Shown here piece by piece: positions 36,203 through 43,430 of a stretch of 64,000 nucleotides of DNA (its first letter is position 1; every line of letters begins with the position of its first letter). Where the stretch lies: contig CAVQUF010000002.1 in assembly GCA_963716865.1 (NCBI GenBank), forward strand, positions 142,999 through 206,998. Direction: 5' to 3'. The notes under the pieces are model-generated. The model saw only the letters and a list, made by a program, of their open reading frames with translations. It was not told the DNA's origin and did no database searches. The position numbers and the translations under genes are program-made. The stretch comes from AC-32 sp963716865. GTDB taxonomy: Bacteria; Actinomycetota; Thermoleophilia; Gaiellales; Gaiellaceae.

Positions 36203-36763
36203 ATGTCGACGGTGGTTGTTCCCTTCCGGGGAGAGGACGCCAAGCGCCGCCTCGAGCCGCTTCCGCCCGACGCGCGCACTGCGCTCGCCCGGGCGATGCT
36301 CGACGACGTCGTCGCGGCGTGCGAGGGGGCCGGCGGCTCCGTCGCGGTCGCCCGGAAGGGCGCCCAGGGCGAGGCGGTCGAGGCCGCTCTCCGCGGGGTC
36401 GAGTCCGGGCCGGTCCTGGTCGTCAACGCCGATCTGCCGTGCGCCCGTCCCCGCGACCTCTTGACCCTGCTCGGCGCGCTGCCCGAGGGCGGGGTCGCGC
36501 TCGTCGAGGCCGCCGACGGGACGACCAACGCCCTCGCGCTCGCCGCTCCGAGCCTGTTCGCGCCGCTCTACGGGGCGGGGAGCGCCGAACGGTTCCGGGC
36601 CCGCGCCGCTCGGCTAGGCGTTCCGTCGGCCACCGCGAAGATCCCGAACCTGGCCGACGACGCGGACACGCTCGCGGACCTCGAGCGCCTCGCGGACGAG
36701 GGCCGGCTCGGCGACCGGACCGCGGCCGCGCTCGAGCAGCTCCGGGCCGGTCTCACGCGGTGA
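36203..36763 (+). CDS. cofC: 2-phospholactate/phosphoenolpyruvate guanylyltransferase (CofC/FbiD)
   Basis: First enzyme of F420 side-chain assembly; it activates phospholactate or phosphoenolpyruvate with GTP. The 186-residue protein is at the short end of the family. It keeps the nucleotidyltransferase features: N-terminal VVVPFRG-x-x-x-AKRRLEPL, the NADLPCARPRDL metal-binding region, and DGTTNALAL near 108. The stop overlaps the cofD GTG (GTGA). In bacteria the substrate is often phosphoenolpyruvate, giving dehydro-F420; the sequence alone does not settle this. Confidence 0.85.
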   Translation: MSTVVVPFRGEDAKRRLEPLPPDARTALARAMLDDVVAACEGAGGSVAVARKGAQGEAVEAALRGVESGPVLVVNADLPCARPRDLLTLLGALPEGGVALVEAADGTTNALALAAPSLFAPLYGAGSAERFRARAARLGVPSATAKIPNLADDADTLADLERLADEGRLGDRTAAALEQLRAGLTR

Positions 36764-37671
36764 AGGTCGCGCTGCTGGCGGGCGGGCTCGGCGGCTCGCG
36801 CTTCGCGCGGGCGCTGACCGAGACGATCGATCCCCGTGACGTCACGGTCGTCGGCAACGTCGGGGACGACCTCGAGGTCTCCGGGCTCCACGTCTCGCCC
36901 GATCTCGACACGATTCTCTACACGCTCGCCGGCGTGCTCGACGAGCAGAAGGGCTGGGGCCGGGCGGACGAGACGTGGAACGCCCGCGACGCGGCGGCCG
37001 AGGCGGGGGCCGAGACCTGGTTCCAGCTCGGGGACCGCGACCTCGGGCTGCACCTCGCCCGCACCGAGGCGCTCCGCCGCGGCGAGCGGCTCTCGGCCGT
37101 GACCGCCCGGCTCGCCCGTGCCTTCGGCGTCGAGGCGGCGCTCGTGCCCGCGACCGACGACCGCCTCCGCACCTGGGTCTCGACGCCTGCAGGCGAGCTC
37201 TCGTTCCAGGAGTGGTTCGTCCGCAGGCAGCACGAAGACGAGGTGGACGGCGTCCGCTTCGAGGGCGCCGAGGAGGCGCGCGCCGCGCCAGGCGTGCTCG
37301 ATGCGCTCGACGCCGCCGACCTGATCGCGATCGCGCCGAGCAACCCGTTCGTGAGCATCGGCCCGATCCTCGCCGTCGAGGAGATTCGCCGCGCGCTCGA
37401 GGAGCGCCGCGCCCTAGCGGTCGCCGTCAGCCCGCTGATCGCCGGCCGCAGCGTCCGCGGCCCAGCCGACCGCATGCTCGCCCGGCTGAAGGGCGGAACC
37501 GGACCCGCGCAAGTAACAGACTGTTACAAGGGGCTGATCGATGCGCTCGTGGTGGACGAGGCGGACGCGGAGGAGGACGCCGGCGTGCGGACGATCGTCG
37601 CGCGGACGCTGATGAGCGACGAGGACGCGCGGCGCCGCCTTGCCGAGGCCGTGCTCGGCGTCCCGGTATGA
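36760..37671 (+). CDS. cofD: 2-phospholactate transferase (CofD/FbiA)
   Basis: Transfers the phospholactyl (or enolpyruvyl) group to the deazaflavin Fo. The 303-residue protein starts VALLAGGLGGSRFARAL, the CofD phosphate-binding loop, and contains NVGDDLEVSGLHVSPDLDTILYTLAG, a near-invariant family stretch, and IAPSNPFVSIGPIL near 215. GTG start, overlapping cofC by 4 bases and npdG by 4 bases at the end. Fo synthase (CofG/CofH) is not in the window. Confidence 0.92.
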   Translation: MKVALLAGGLGGSRFARALTETIDPRDVTVVGNVGDDLEVSGLHVSPDLDTILYTLAGVLDEQKGWGRADETWNARDAAAEAGAETWFQLGDRDLGLHLARTEALRRGERLSAVTARLARAFGVEAALVPATDDRLRTWVSTPAGELSFQEWFVRRQHEDEVDGVRFEGAEEARAAPGVLDALDAADLIAIAPSNPFVSIGPILAVEEIRRALEERRALAVAVSPLIAGRSVRGPADRMLARLKGGTGPAQVTDCYKGLIDALVVDEADAEEDAGVRTIVARTLMSDEDARRRLAEAVLGVPV

Positions 37672-38285
37672 GGGTCGCGATCGTCGGCGGCACCGGGCCG
37701 TTCGGGCGCGGGCTCGCGGCGCGGCTCCACGCGGCGGGCGACGCGGTCACGATCGGCTCGCGCGACGCCGCGAAGGCGAAGGCGCTCGCGGGCGAGCTCG
37801 GCGTCGAGGGAGAGGCCAACGCCGACGCCGTCGCGAACGCCGAGCTCGCGGTCCTGGCCGTGAACGCGGACGCCGCGGTCGAGACGGCCCGCTCGCTGGC
37901 GGGCGCGCTCGGCTCGACGCCGTTGCTCTCGGTCGCCAGCGAGCTCGGCTTCGACGAGGATGGCGCGCGCCCGGGCGCCGAGGGGTCGTCGCTCGCAGAG
38001 CGGGTCGCCGCGGTCGTCGACGGCCCGGTCGCGGCCGGGCTCCACTCGGTGGCCGCGCGCAACCTTGGCGAGGAGGCGCCGGACGAGGACGCGCTCGTCT
38101 GCGGCGACGACCCGGCCGCGAAGGAGCTCGCGCTCGAGCTTGCGTCACACGTCGTCGCGGGCCGGGCGCTGGACGCGGGGCCGCTCGCCGCCGCCCGCGC
38201 TCTCGAGGGCCTGACCGCGGTGATCGTGAACCTGAACCGCGGCTACAAGGCCCATGCGGGCTTTCGCGTCACCGGCCTACCGTGA
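37668..38285 (+). CDS. npdG: F420H2:NADP+ oxidoreductase-like
   Basis: A 205-residue Rossmann protein that would move hydride between F420H2 and NADP+. It opens with VAIVGGTGPFGRGLAARL, close to the GGTGNLGKGLA motif of archaeal F420-dependent NADP reductase, and has GSRDAAKAKALA, which positions NADP. SVAARNL and the end DAGPLAAARALEGLTAVIVNLNR match the dimerisation part of that family. Its presence inside the cof cluster is strong context. Both ends overlap neighbours by 4 bases. Confidence 0.83.
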   Translation: MRVAIVGGTGPFGRGLAARLHAAGDAVTIGSRDAAKAKALAGELGVEGEANADAVANAELAVLAVNADAAVETARSLAGALGSTPLLSVASELGFDEDGARPGAEGSSLAERVAAVVDGPVAAGLHSVAARNLGEEAPDEDALVCGDDPAAKELALELASHVVAGRALDAGPLAAARALEGLTAVIVNLNRGYKAHAGFRVTGLP

Positions 38286-39004
38286 TCGAGATCCGCCCCG
38301 TCGAGGGGCTGCCCGAGATCCGCGAAGGGGACGAGCTGGCCGGCCTGATCGCCGAGCGCGCCGAGCTCCGCGACCAGGACGTTCTCGTCGTCGCGCAGAA
38401 GGTCGTCTCGAAGGCCGAGGGCCGCGTCGTGCGGCTGGCCGATGTCCAGCCGACGGACGAGGCACGGCGCCTCGCGGCCGACGAGGACCCGCGCCGAGTG
38501 GAGGTGATCCTGCGCGAGTCCGCCCGGCTCGTCCGCACGCGTCCGCCGCTCGTGATCGCCGAGACCCGCCACGGCTTCGTCTGCGCGTCCGCGGGTGTCG
38601 ACTCCTCGAACGCGCCCGAGGCCGGCACCGTCGTGCTCCTGCCCGAGGACCCGGACGCGTCGGCTGCCGGCCTGCGCGACCGTCTGCGCGAGCTGACCGG
38701 GGCCGAGGTCGGCGTGATCGTCAGCGACTCATTCGGCCGCGCCTGGCGCCAGGGGACGACCGACGTCGCGATCGGTCTCGCCGGCGTCCGGCCGCTCCTC
38801 GACCTCACGGGCGAGCGCGACCCGGTCGGCTACGAGCTGCACGCGACCGTGATCGCGCTCGCCGACGAGCTGGCCGGCGCGGCCCAGCTCGTGCTGGGCA
38901 AGACCGACGGCATCCCCGCGGCGGTGATCCGCGGCGCGGACGCACGGGGCGAGGGAAGCGCGCGCGACCTCGTCATGCCGCCCGAGCGCGACCTCTTCCG
39001 CTAG
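38282..39004 (+). CDS. cofE: Coenzyme F420:L-glutamate ligase (CofE domain only)
   Basis: Adds glutamate residues to F420-0 with GTP. The 240-residue protein has the CofE core: DQDVLVVAQKVVSKAEGRVV near 34-53, RHGFVCASAGVDSSN near 98-112, and VIVSDSFGRAWRQGTTDVAIG near 144-164. The mycobacterial FbiB C-terminal nitroreductase-like domain is absent, so if dehydro-F420 is made here the reductase must be elsewhere. GTG start overlapping the npdG stop (GTGA). Confidence 0.92.
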   Translation: MIEIRPVEGLPEIREGDELAGLIAERAELRDQDVLVVAQKVVSKAEGRVVRLADVQPTDEARRLAADEDPRRVEVILRESARLVRTRPPLVIAETRHGFVCASAGVDSSNAPEAGTVVLLPEDPDASAAGLRDRLRELTGAEVGVIVSDSFGRAWRQGTTDVAIGLAGVRPLLDLTGERDPVGYELHATVIALADELAGAAQLVLGKTDGIPAAVIRGADARGEGSARDLVMPPERDLFR

Positions 39005-39070
39005 CCCGAACTGGACGTTTCGGGGGTTCCAGGCCGGACGGCCGGTCGTCAGACTGAGCGGGGAGGGGAG

Positions 39071-39376
39071 ATGTCGAAGGACACGTTCCTGCTCGCGTTC
39101 GTGCTAGCCGCCGCCGTTCTCGCGGGGTGGGTCGCCTTCAGGCTGCCCGCCTTCGGCCCGCACACGCTCCGCGGAGGCTGGCTGCACCTGGCCGTGGCGC
39201 TCGTCTCCGGCGCTCTGCTCACGCCGCTGATGAACCTCGTCCCGGGCCAGCCCGCGGTCGTTCCGGTGATCGCGGCCCTGATCGGCGTCGCCCTGCCCGT
39301 GGTGACGTACATGTTCCTCGCGGGGATCTGGCTCGTCAGGCTCGCCGTCGAGCAGACACTTGCACCTCGCGGCTAG
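39071..39376 (+). CDS. Small membrane protein of unknown function
   Basis: A 101-residue protein with three hydrophobic helices at about 6-23, 36-53 and 63-92. A Gly/Pro-rich loop (LPAFGPHTLRGG) joins the first two. I recognise no family. The ATG is preceded by GGGGAGGGGAG, a good ribosome-binding site. It follows cofE by 66 bases and overlaps the end of the convergent arginase-family gene by 4 bases. No link to F420 is evident. Confidence 0.62.
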   Translation: MSKDTFLLAFVLAAAVLAGWVAFRLPAFGPHTLRGGWLHLAVALVSGALLTPLMNLVPGQPAVVPVIAALIGVALPVVTYMFLAGIWLVRLAVEQTLAPRG

Positions 39377-40329
39377 CGGCGCAGCGCGATTCCGGTCAGG
39401 ATCTCGCGGACGATGCGGTCGGCGACGAGCGCCGTGATGTCGGCCGAGCCGTGGGCGAGCGGAATCACCTCGACGACGTCGGCGCCAACGATCTCGAGCC
39501 CTGCCGCGATCATGCGGCAAGCCCAGAGCAGGTCGCCGCTCTCCATCCCGCCTGGCTCGGGCGTCCCGGTGCCGGGCGCGAAAGCCGGGTCGAGCACGTC
39601 CACGTCCACGCTCAGGAAGACGGGTCCCGCGCCGACGATGCCGATCGCGTCGCCGACGACCTTTTCGATCCCGAGCCGCCTGACGTCGTGCATGAAGAGG
39701 CTCGTGATCCCGCGCTCGGCCTGCCACGAGAACTCCTCCTCGCCGGGCCAGTAGCCGCGCAGCCCGATCTGGACGTAGCGGCGCGGGTCGACGACGCCGG
39801 CCTCGACGAGCCGGTACATCGGCGTCCCGTGCGAGACCTCGAGTCCGAAGACCTCGGTTCCCGTGTCGGTGTGGGTGTCGAAGTGGACGAGGCCGATGGG
39901 GGCGCGGCCGGCGGCGCAGGCGCGGACGTCCGGCTCGGCGATCGAGTGGTCGCCGCCGAGCACGATCGGGACCGCGCCGGCTGCGACGACCTCGCCGACC
40001 GTGCGCTCGATCGCCTCGTGCGAGCGGGCGGGATCGGCCGGCAGGACAGGCGCGTCGCCGTAGTCGACCATCCGGAGAACGGCCGTCGCATCGACTTTCG
40101 CCTCGAGGTGCGGGCCGGGCGGGCAGCTCGCCGCGCGGATCGCCCGCGGCCCGAACCGCGCTCCAGGCCGGTCGGAGACGAGATCGTCCATCGGCGCCCC
40201 CACGATCGCGACGTCCACGCCGTCGAGCTCGGCCGGATCCTGCGTGTACGGGAGCGACCCGTACGTGAGCAGGCCCGCGTAGTCGGGCTTGTCGTCGAGG
40301 GGTCGCCAGCGCTGGATTGGGTCGATCAC
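39373..40329 (-). CDS. Arginase/agmatinase family hydrolase
   Basis: Ureohydrolase of 318 residues that needs two Mn ions. Metal ligands are visible in order: GGDHSIAEP (His), HFDTHTDTG (Asp-x-His-x-Asp) and SVDVDVLDPAFAPGTGTPEPGG (Asp-x-Asp). The THTDTG form in place of AHxDxx and the overall length match agmatinase or guanidinobutyrase types rather than arginase, so it probably removes urea from agmatine or a related guanidino compound. GTG start with a leaderless-type -10 (GACAAT). Single gene. Confidence 0.85.
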   Translation of the reverse strand: MIDPIQRWRPLDDKPDYAGLLTYGSLPYTQDPAELDGVDVAIVGAPMDDLVSDRPGARFGPRAIRAASCPPGPHLEAKVDATAVLRMVDYGDAPVLPADPARSHEAIERTVGEVVAAGAVPIVLGGDHSIAEPDVRACAAGRAPIGLVHFDTHTDTGTEVFGLEVSHGTPMYRLVEAGVVDPRRYVQIGLRGYWPGEEEFSWQAERGITSLFMHDVRRLGIEKVVGDAIGIVGAGPVFLSVDVDVLDPAFAPGTGTPEPGGMESGDLLWACRMIAAGLEIVGADVVEVIPLAHGSADITALVADRIVREILTGIALRR

Positions 40330-40335
40330 CGTGCG

Positions 40336-40341
40336 ATTGTC
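40336..40341 (-). promoter_or_regulatory. Leaderless-type -10 (GACAAT) for the ureohydrolase gene
   Basis: On the minus strand GACAAT is followed by 6 bases and the GTG at 40327-40329. It fits the -10 pattern except for the first base. Confidence 0.4.
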
Positions 40342-40390
40342 GCCTGCGGCCGCGGTTCCCGCACGAACACGCGGACGGCGTCGTTCCCAA

Positions 40391-41269
40391 TCAGCGCCGG
40401 GTGTGGGATGCCATGAGCCGATCGGCCTCGCTGATCGGGTCGCCTGCTAGTAGCGTGGCCCCGGTCCGTTCGGCCAGCTCGACCGTCGCTCCCGCGCCTC
40501 CGAGAGAGACCGGAACCGCGCTAGCGAGCGACACTAGCTCCTCGAGGTCGTCGTCGAGGCGCGTGGGGTCGGCCAGCGCGAGCACGACCAGGTCGGGCTC
40601 CAGCGCGCGCGCATGGTCCTCGACCGTCGAGAGCGGCGTGTCCTGCCCGAGGTAGGTGATGCGCCAGCCGCGGCTGCGCAGGGCGAGGCCGAACGCGAGC
40701 AAGCCGAGGTCGTGAAACTCCCCCGGGGGACAGGCAAGCAACGCGTGCGGCCCGAGCCCCGTCCCCCAACCGCGGGCGAGTCCGAGCAGCCGACCGCGAA
40801 TGATGTTGCTCGCGAAGTGCTCCTGGGCGATGGTCGTCTCGCCGCGGGCCCAGCTCTCGCCAAGCTCGTGGAGGTACGGAAGAACGACGTCGGCGAGCAC
40901 GGTGTCGAGCGTGAGGGCGCCGAGCACGCGGTCGAACGCCGAGTGGGCGCGCGCCTCCGCGAAGCCCGCCAGGGCCTCGGTGAGCTCTTGCCTGGCCTGC
41001 TCGACCGCGCCACTCGGGACTGCGCCAGCAGTCTCCGTTTCGTGTGCGAGGGCGCGCCGGGCGGCCTCCGCCGCCGCGAGCCCCTCGCCCAGGTGAGCCT
41101 GCATCGTGCGGACGCGCTCGACGTCATCGTCCGAGTAGAGACGGAAGCCTCCGTCCGACCGGGCCGGCTCGAGCAAGCCGTAGCGCCTCTCCCAGGCCCG
41201 GAGTAGCTCGACGCTGACGCCGCTCCGGCGGCTCAGCTCACCGATTCGCAGGTATCCCTCGCCACGCAT
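40391..41269 (-). CDS. carH: CarH/LitR-like MerR regulator with B12-binding photoreceptor domain
   Basis: A 292-residue transcription factor. Residues 7-75 are a MerR winged helix (LRIGELSRRSGVSVELLRAWERRYGLL form). Residues 88-165 form the helical bundle with W140-x9-E150-H151, the CarH signature that cages the adenosyl group of AdoB12. Residues 172-290 are the cobalamin-binding Rossmann domain with E184-x-H186, the lower axial ligand. Known CarH proteins repress in the dark as AdoB12 tetramers and release DNA in light. One difference: the residue after W140 is Ala141, where Thermus CarH has the His132 that ligates cobalt after illumination. The ATG at 41269 is preceded by a promoter embedded in the 11-base repeat operator. 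Confidence 0.86.
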   Translation of the reverse strand: MRGEGYLRIGELSRRSGVSVELLRAWERRYGLLEPARSDGGFRLYSDDDVERVRTMQAHLGEGLAAAEAARRALAHETETAGAVPSGAVEQARQELTEALAGFAEARAHSAFDRVLGALTLDTVLADVVLPYLHELGESWARGETTIAQEHFASNIIRGRLLGLARGWGTGLGPHALLACPPGEFHDLGLLAFGLALRSRGWRITYLGQDTPLSTVEDHARALEPDLVVLALADPTRLDDDLEELVSLASAVPVSLGGAGATVELAERTGATLLAGDPISEADRLMASHTRR

Positions 41270-41276
41270 GACGGCA

Positions 41277-41307
41277 AGTGTACAGACACTGAACATTAAC
41301 TTGACAA
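41277..41307 (-). promoter_or_regulatory. Promoter of the CarH-like gene
   Basis: On the minus strand TTGTCA (41302-41307) and TACACT (41277-41282) are separated by 19 bases, the long spacing typical of MerR-family promoters. TACACT is 7 bases before the ATG, so the transcript would be leaderless. The -10 shares bases with the first operator repeat, which implies autoregulation. Confidence 0.6.
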
Positions 41308-41333
41308 TACCGATACAGACCCGGTACAGTCTC
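41279..41333. promoter_or_regulatory. CarH-type operator: five tandem 11-base direct repeats
   Basis: Five adjacent units begin at 41279, 41290, 41301, 41312 and 41323. Their first six bases are TGTACA, TGAACA, TTGACA, GATACA and GGTACA: all five have ACA at positions 4-6 and all five have C at position 11. The first three have T at position 1, fitting T-n-n-A-C-A. A degenerate sixth unit (GACGCA start, C at 11) follows at 41334. An 11-base period of direct repeats is the arrangement reported for CarH tetramers, which place neighbouring MerR domains on successive units. Confidence 0.72.
41301..41330 (+). promoter_or_regulatory. Sigma-70-type promoter of the DUF378 operon
   Basis: TTGACA (41301-41306), 18 bases, then TACAGT (41325-41330). 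Start predicted near 41337, giving a leader of about 25 bases with GAGGAGG before the ATG at 41362. Both hexamers lie inside operator repeats 3 and 5, so bound regulator would block RNA polymerase. Confidence 0.7.
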
Positions 41334-41361
41334 GACGCAATCTCGACAGAGGAGGAACAGC

Positions 41362-41613
41362 ATGAAGCGCACCATCGATCTACTCGCAGCCGTCCTGGTG
41401 ATCGTCGGCGCCCTCAACTGGGGGCTCGTGGCGATCGCCGACTTCGACCTCGTCGCGTGGGTCTTCGGCCTCACCTTCGGCGAGACGAACGCGGCGAGCC
41501 GAATCGTCTACGGCCTCGTCGGCCTCGCCGGCGTGTACGAGGCGCTGCGCCTTCCGGCGCTCGTCCGCACCCATGGCGACAAGCCCTCGGCCTCGATGGC
41601 GAGCCATGCCTGA
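41362..41613 (+). CDS. DUF378 membrane protein
   Basis: An 83-residue protein of the DUF378 family, recognisable by GALNWGLVAIADFDLVAWVFG at about 16-36 and ASRIVYGLVGLAGVYEALRL near 48-67, two transmembrane helices. The function of the family is unknown. It is the first gene of the operon divergent from the CarH-like regulator and has a strong ribosome-binding site (GAGGAGG). The C-terminal tail is short and polar. It overlaps the next small gene by 8 bases. Confidence 0.85.
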   Translation: MKRTIDLLAAVLVIVGALNWGLVAIADFDLVAWVFGLTFGETNAASRIVYGLVGLAGVYEALRLPALVRTHGDKPSASMASHA

Positions 41614-41785
41614 CCGACCGGTCGCGTTAGCGCGACTGCTGGTGCTGATCGGGGCGACGATTTCGGTCGTCGCCTCGATCTCGCTCTGGTTCGGCGGGAG
41701 CGAGCAAGAGGGCTTGTTCGTCGGCCTGTGGGTGCCGTCGATCCTCGCGCTCGGCGCACTCGTGCTCCCGCGGAGGTCGTCATGA
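41606..41785 (+). CDS. Tiny membrane protein (59 residues)
   Basis: A 59-residue protein with two hydrophobic helices at about 6-23 and 33-54 separated by GGSEQEGL. No family recognised. The ATG overlaps the DUF378 end by 8 bases, and its stop overlaps the next ATG (ATGA), so its translation is coupled on both sides. This coupling and the coherent membrane profile support a real gene despite its size. Confidence 0.6.
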   Translation: MPDRPVALARLLVLIGATISVVASISLWFGGSEQEGLFVGLWVPSILALGALVLPRRSS

Positions 41786-41988
41786 ACGATCCGGGCATCT
41801 TCCTGCTCGGAATCGCCGTCACGCTCGTGGTCGGCGCCGCGATGTCGCTGCTCGTCTGGGGCGCAATCCTCGACGGCCGCGACGAGCGCGAGCGAAGACG
41901 GCGGAACCCCGATCGAGCCGACCGCACGCTCGCGGTCCTTGAGACCGCACGCTCGAAGTCATCTGGCGGGCACTGGCCCGCCGCCTAG
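41782..41988 (+). CDS. Tiny single-pass membrane protein (68 residues)
   Basis: A 68-residue protein: residues about 5-30 are one membrane helix (IFLLGIAVTLVVGAAMSLLVWGAIL), followed by a highly charged cytoplasmic-type segment (DGRDERERRRRNPDRADR). No family recognised. ATGA overlap upstream; 15 bases separate it from the fasciclin gene. The longer frame starting at 41728 is not needed. Confidence 0.58.
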   Translation: MNDPGIFLLGIAVTLVVGAAMSLLVWGAILDGRDERERRRRNPDRADRTLAVLETARSKSSGGHWPAA

Positions 41989-42003
41989 AGAAGGGAGACA
42001 GAA

Positions 42004-42516
42004 ATGCAGAAGCTGCAGATCATCGGAGCCGCGGTCATTGCCGCGGTGTTCATGGCCACAGCGTTGACTGTGCCGACGGCCGGCACGTCGGCTCCTCCCA
42101 CGCGGAAGCCGAACCTCGTCAAGACCGCAGTCGCGGCAGGGCAGTTCAAGACCCTGGTCTCGCTCGTCAAGGCTGCCGGGCTCGCCAAGGCCCTCTCGAG
42201 CAAGACGCAGCTGACCGTGTTCGCCCCGACCGACCGTGCCTTCGCGAAGGTTCCGGCGTCCACGCTGGCCCAGCTGAAGGCTGACCCGGCCAAGCTGCGC
42301 GCGGTGCTGCTCTACCACGTCGTCAAGGGCCGCGTGCCCGCCGCGAAGGTCGTCAAGCTTCGCTCGGCCACGACGCTGAACGGCGCGAAGGTGACCATCC
42401 GCGTTGCCAAGGGCAAGGTCTTCGTCAACTCGGCTAAGGTCGTGAAGGCGGACGTGCGGGCATCCAACGGCATCATCCACGTCATCAACCGCGTCCTGAT
42501 CCCGCCGGCCGCCTGA
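42004..42516 (+). CDS. Secreted fasciclin (FAS1) domain protein
   Basis: A 170-residue protein with a signal peptide (residues 1-29, ending TAGTSA) and one FAS1 domain. The two FAS1 motifs are visible: H1 LTVFAPTDRAFAKVP near 69-83 and H2 NGIIHVINRVLIPPA at the C terminus; YHVVKGR lies between. FAS1 domains mediate adhesion or matrix binding. The ribosome-binding site AGAAGGGAG lies 7 bases before the ATG. It is part of the predicted light-controlled operon and overlaps the next ATG by one base. Confidence 0.88.
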   Translation: MQKLQIIGAAVIAAVFMATALTVPTAGTSAPPTRKPNLVKTAVAAGQFKTLVSLVKAAGLAKALSSKTQLTVFAPTDRAFAKVPASTLAQLKADPAKLRAVLLYHVVKGRVPAAKVVKLRSATTLNGAKVTIRVAKGKVFVNSAKVVKADVRASNGIIHVINRVLIPPAA

Positions 42517-42857
42517 TGACGAACGAGGAGCTGCAGCGGATCTCGCTCCAGTTCCAGGAGGTCGTGAACCTCAGCGACCTCGAGCTCGAGGCGTGGCTCC
42601 GGACCGAGGAGTCGAACGCCGTGGGGTTCAAGCGCCACGGCAGCGACGAGTCGGTCGGCCACGCCTCGGGCCGCCGCATCGTCGGTCTGCTCCGCAAGCG
42701 GGGGCGCGGGCTTGTCGAGGACGACTATCGGCACATGCGCAAAGTGGTCGGGTACGTGCACCGCCACCTTGCGCAGTGCCCGCGTGGAGAGGTCAGTCAT
42801 ACACGCTGGCGCTACTCGCTCATGAACTGGGGCCACGACCCGCTCAGAGAGGCGTGA
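42516..42857 (+). CDS. DUF3140 family protein
   Basis: A 113-residue soluble protein. The stretch FQEVVNLSDLELEAWLRTEESNAVGF near 13-38 and the end RGEVSHTRWRYSLMNWGHDP match DUF3140, a family of unknown function that may be DNA-associated. Basic in the middle (RKRGRGLVEDDYRHMRKV). The ATG overlaps the fasciclin stop (TGATG). Last gene of the operon, followed by a strong hairpin. Confidence 0.78.
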   Translation: MTNEELQRISLQFQEVVNLSDLELEAWLRTEESNAVGFKRHGSDESVGHASGRRIVGLLRKRGRGLVEDDYRHMRKVVGYVHRHLAQCPRGEVSHTRWRYSLMNWGHDPLREA

Positions 42858-42865
42858 CCCGCGTG

Positions 42866-42896
42866 CACGAGGGCCGCGGATCCGGCGGCCCTCGTG
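42866..42896. terminator. Strong hairpin between convergent genes
   Basis: Perfect 12-base arms CACGAGGGCCGC (42866-42877) and GCGGCCCTCGTG (42885-42896) with a 7-base loop. No U tract. It sits between the DUF3140 stop and the stop of the convergent secreted-repeat gene, so it can end both transcripts. Confidence 0.75.
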
Positions 42897-42917
42897 TCGG
42901 GGAGAGGGGGAGGGGAG

Positions 42918-43430
42918 CTAGTAGCCGGACGACCGCGGCATCGGGGCTGCGGGCGCGGACTTGTGTGACTTCGAGACCGCGACCGCGTGCCAGGTGCCGA
43001 CGTCCTTGAAGCCGTTGCCCTTGACGTCGCCGCGCTTGCGGTCGAGGTAGAAGGTGTACAGGGGGGCGCCACGGTAGGCGACCTGGATCCTGCCGTCGGG
43101 GCGCTTGACCGTTCCGAGCCCGCTGACGCCGGCCGGCTTGACGCCCTTGCGCACGGTCAGCGGCGTCCAGAACGAGAGGCAGGACATGTTCGTGCAGATG
43201 AACCGGCCGTGCCGCTCGACGCTCAGCGCGTACAGCGACCGGCCGCGGCGGTTGACGAGGATCGTCTCGCGGAGGGTTGTGTTGTGCGCCGTTGCGACGA
43301 CCTTCGTGCCGCTGTTCGAGCCCGAGGAGGACGCCAGGGCGATCGCGGCGGCGACGGCCCCGAGCGCGAGCACGGCGACCACCACTGCGCCGTAGCGGAT
43401 GGGTGTCTTTCGGTTGATGACTACCTCCAA
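42918..43430 (-). CDS. Secreted protein with lipoprotein-type Y-x-[FWY]-x-x-D repeats (COG4315-like)
   Basis: Up to 170 residues. An N-terminal signal/anchor (about 12-34, VVVAVLALGAVAAAIALA) is followed by two copies of the repeat family of unknown function: ILVNRRGRSLYALS...CTNMSCLSFWTPL and ALYR-like PLYTFYLDRKRGDVKGNG. No Cys is present in a lipobox. The role is unknown; homologues are often found with envelope stress or metal genes. The frame begins with a TTG at 43430, but GGAGGT lies just before an ATC codon at 43418, so the true start is uncertain. Confidence 0.78.
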   Translation of the reverse strand: MEVVINRKTPIRYGAVVVAVLALGAVAAAIALASSSGSNSGTKVVATAHNTTLRETILVNRRGRSLYALSVERHGRFICTNMSCLSFWTPLTVRKGVKPAGVSGLGTVKRPDGRIQVAYRGAPLYTFYLDRKRGDVKGNGFKDVGTWHAVAVSKSHKSAPAAPMPRSSGY

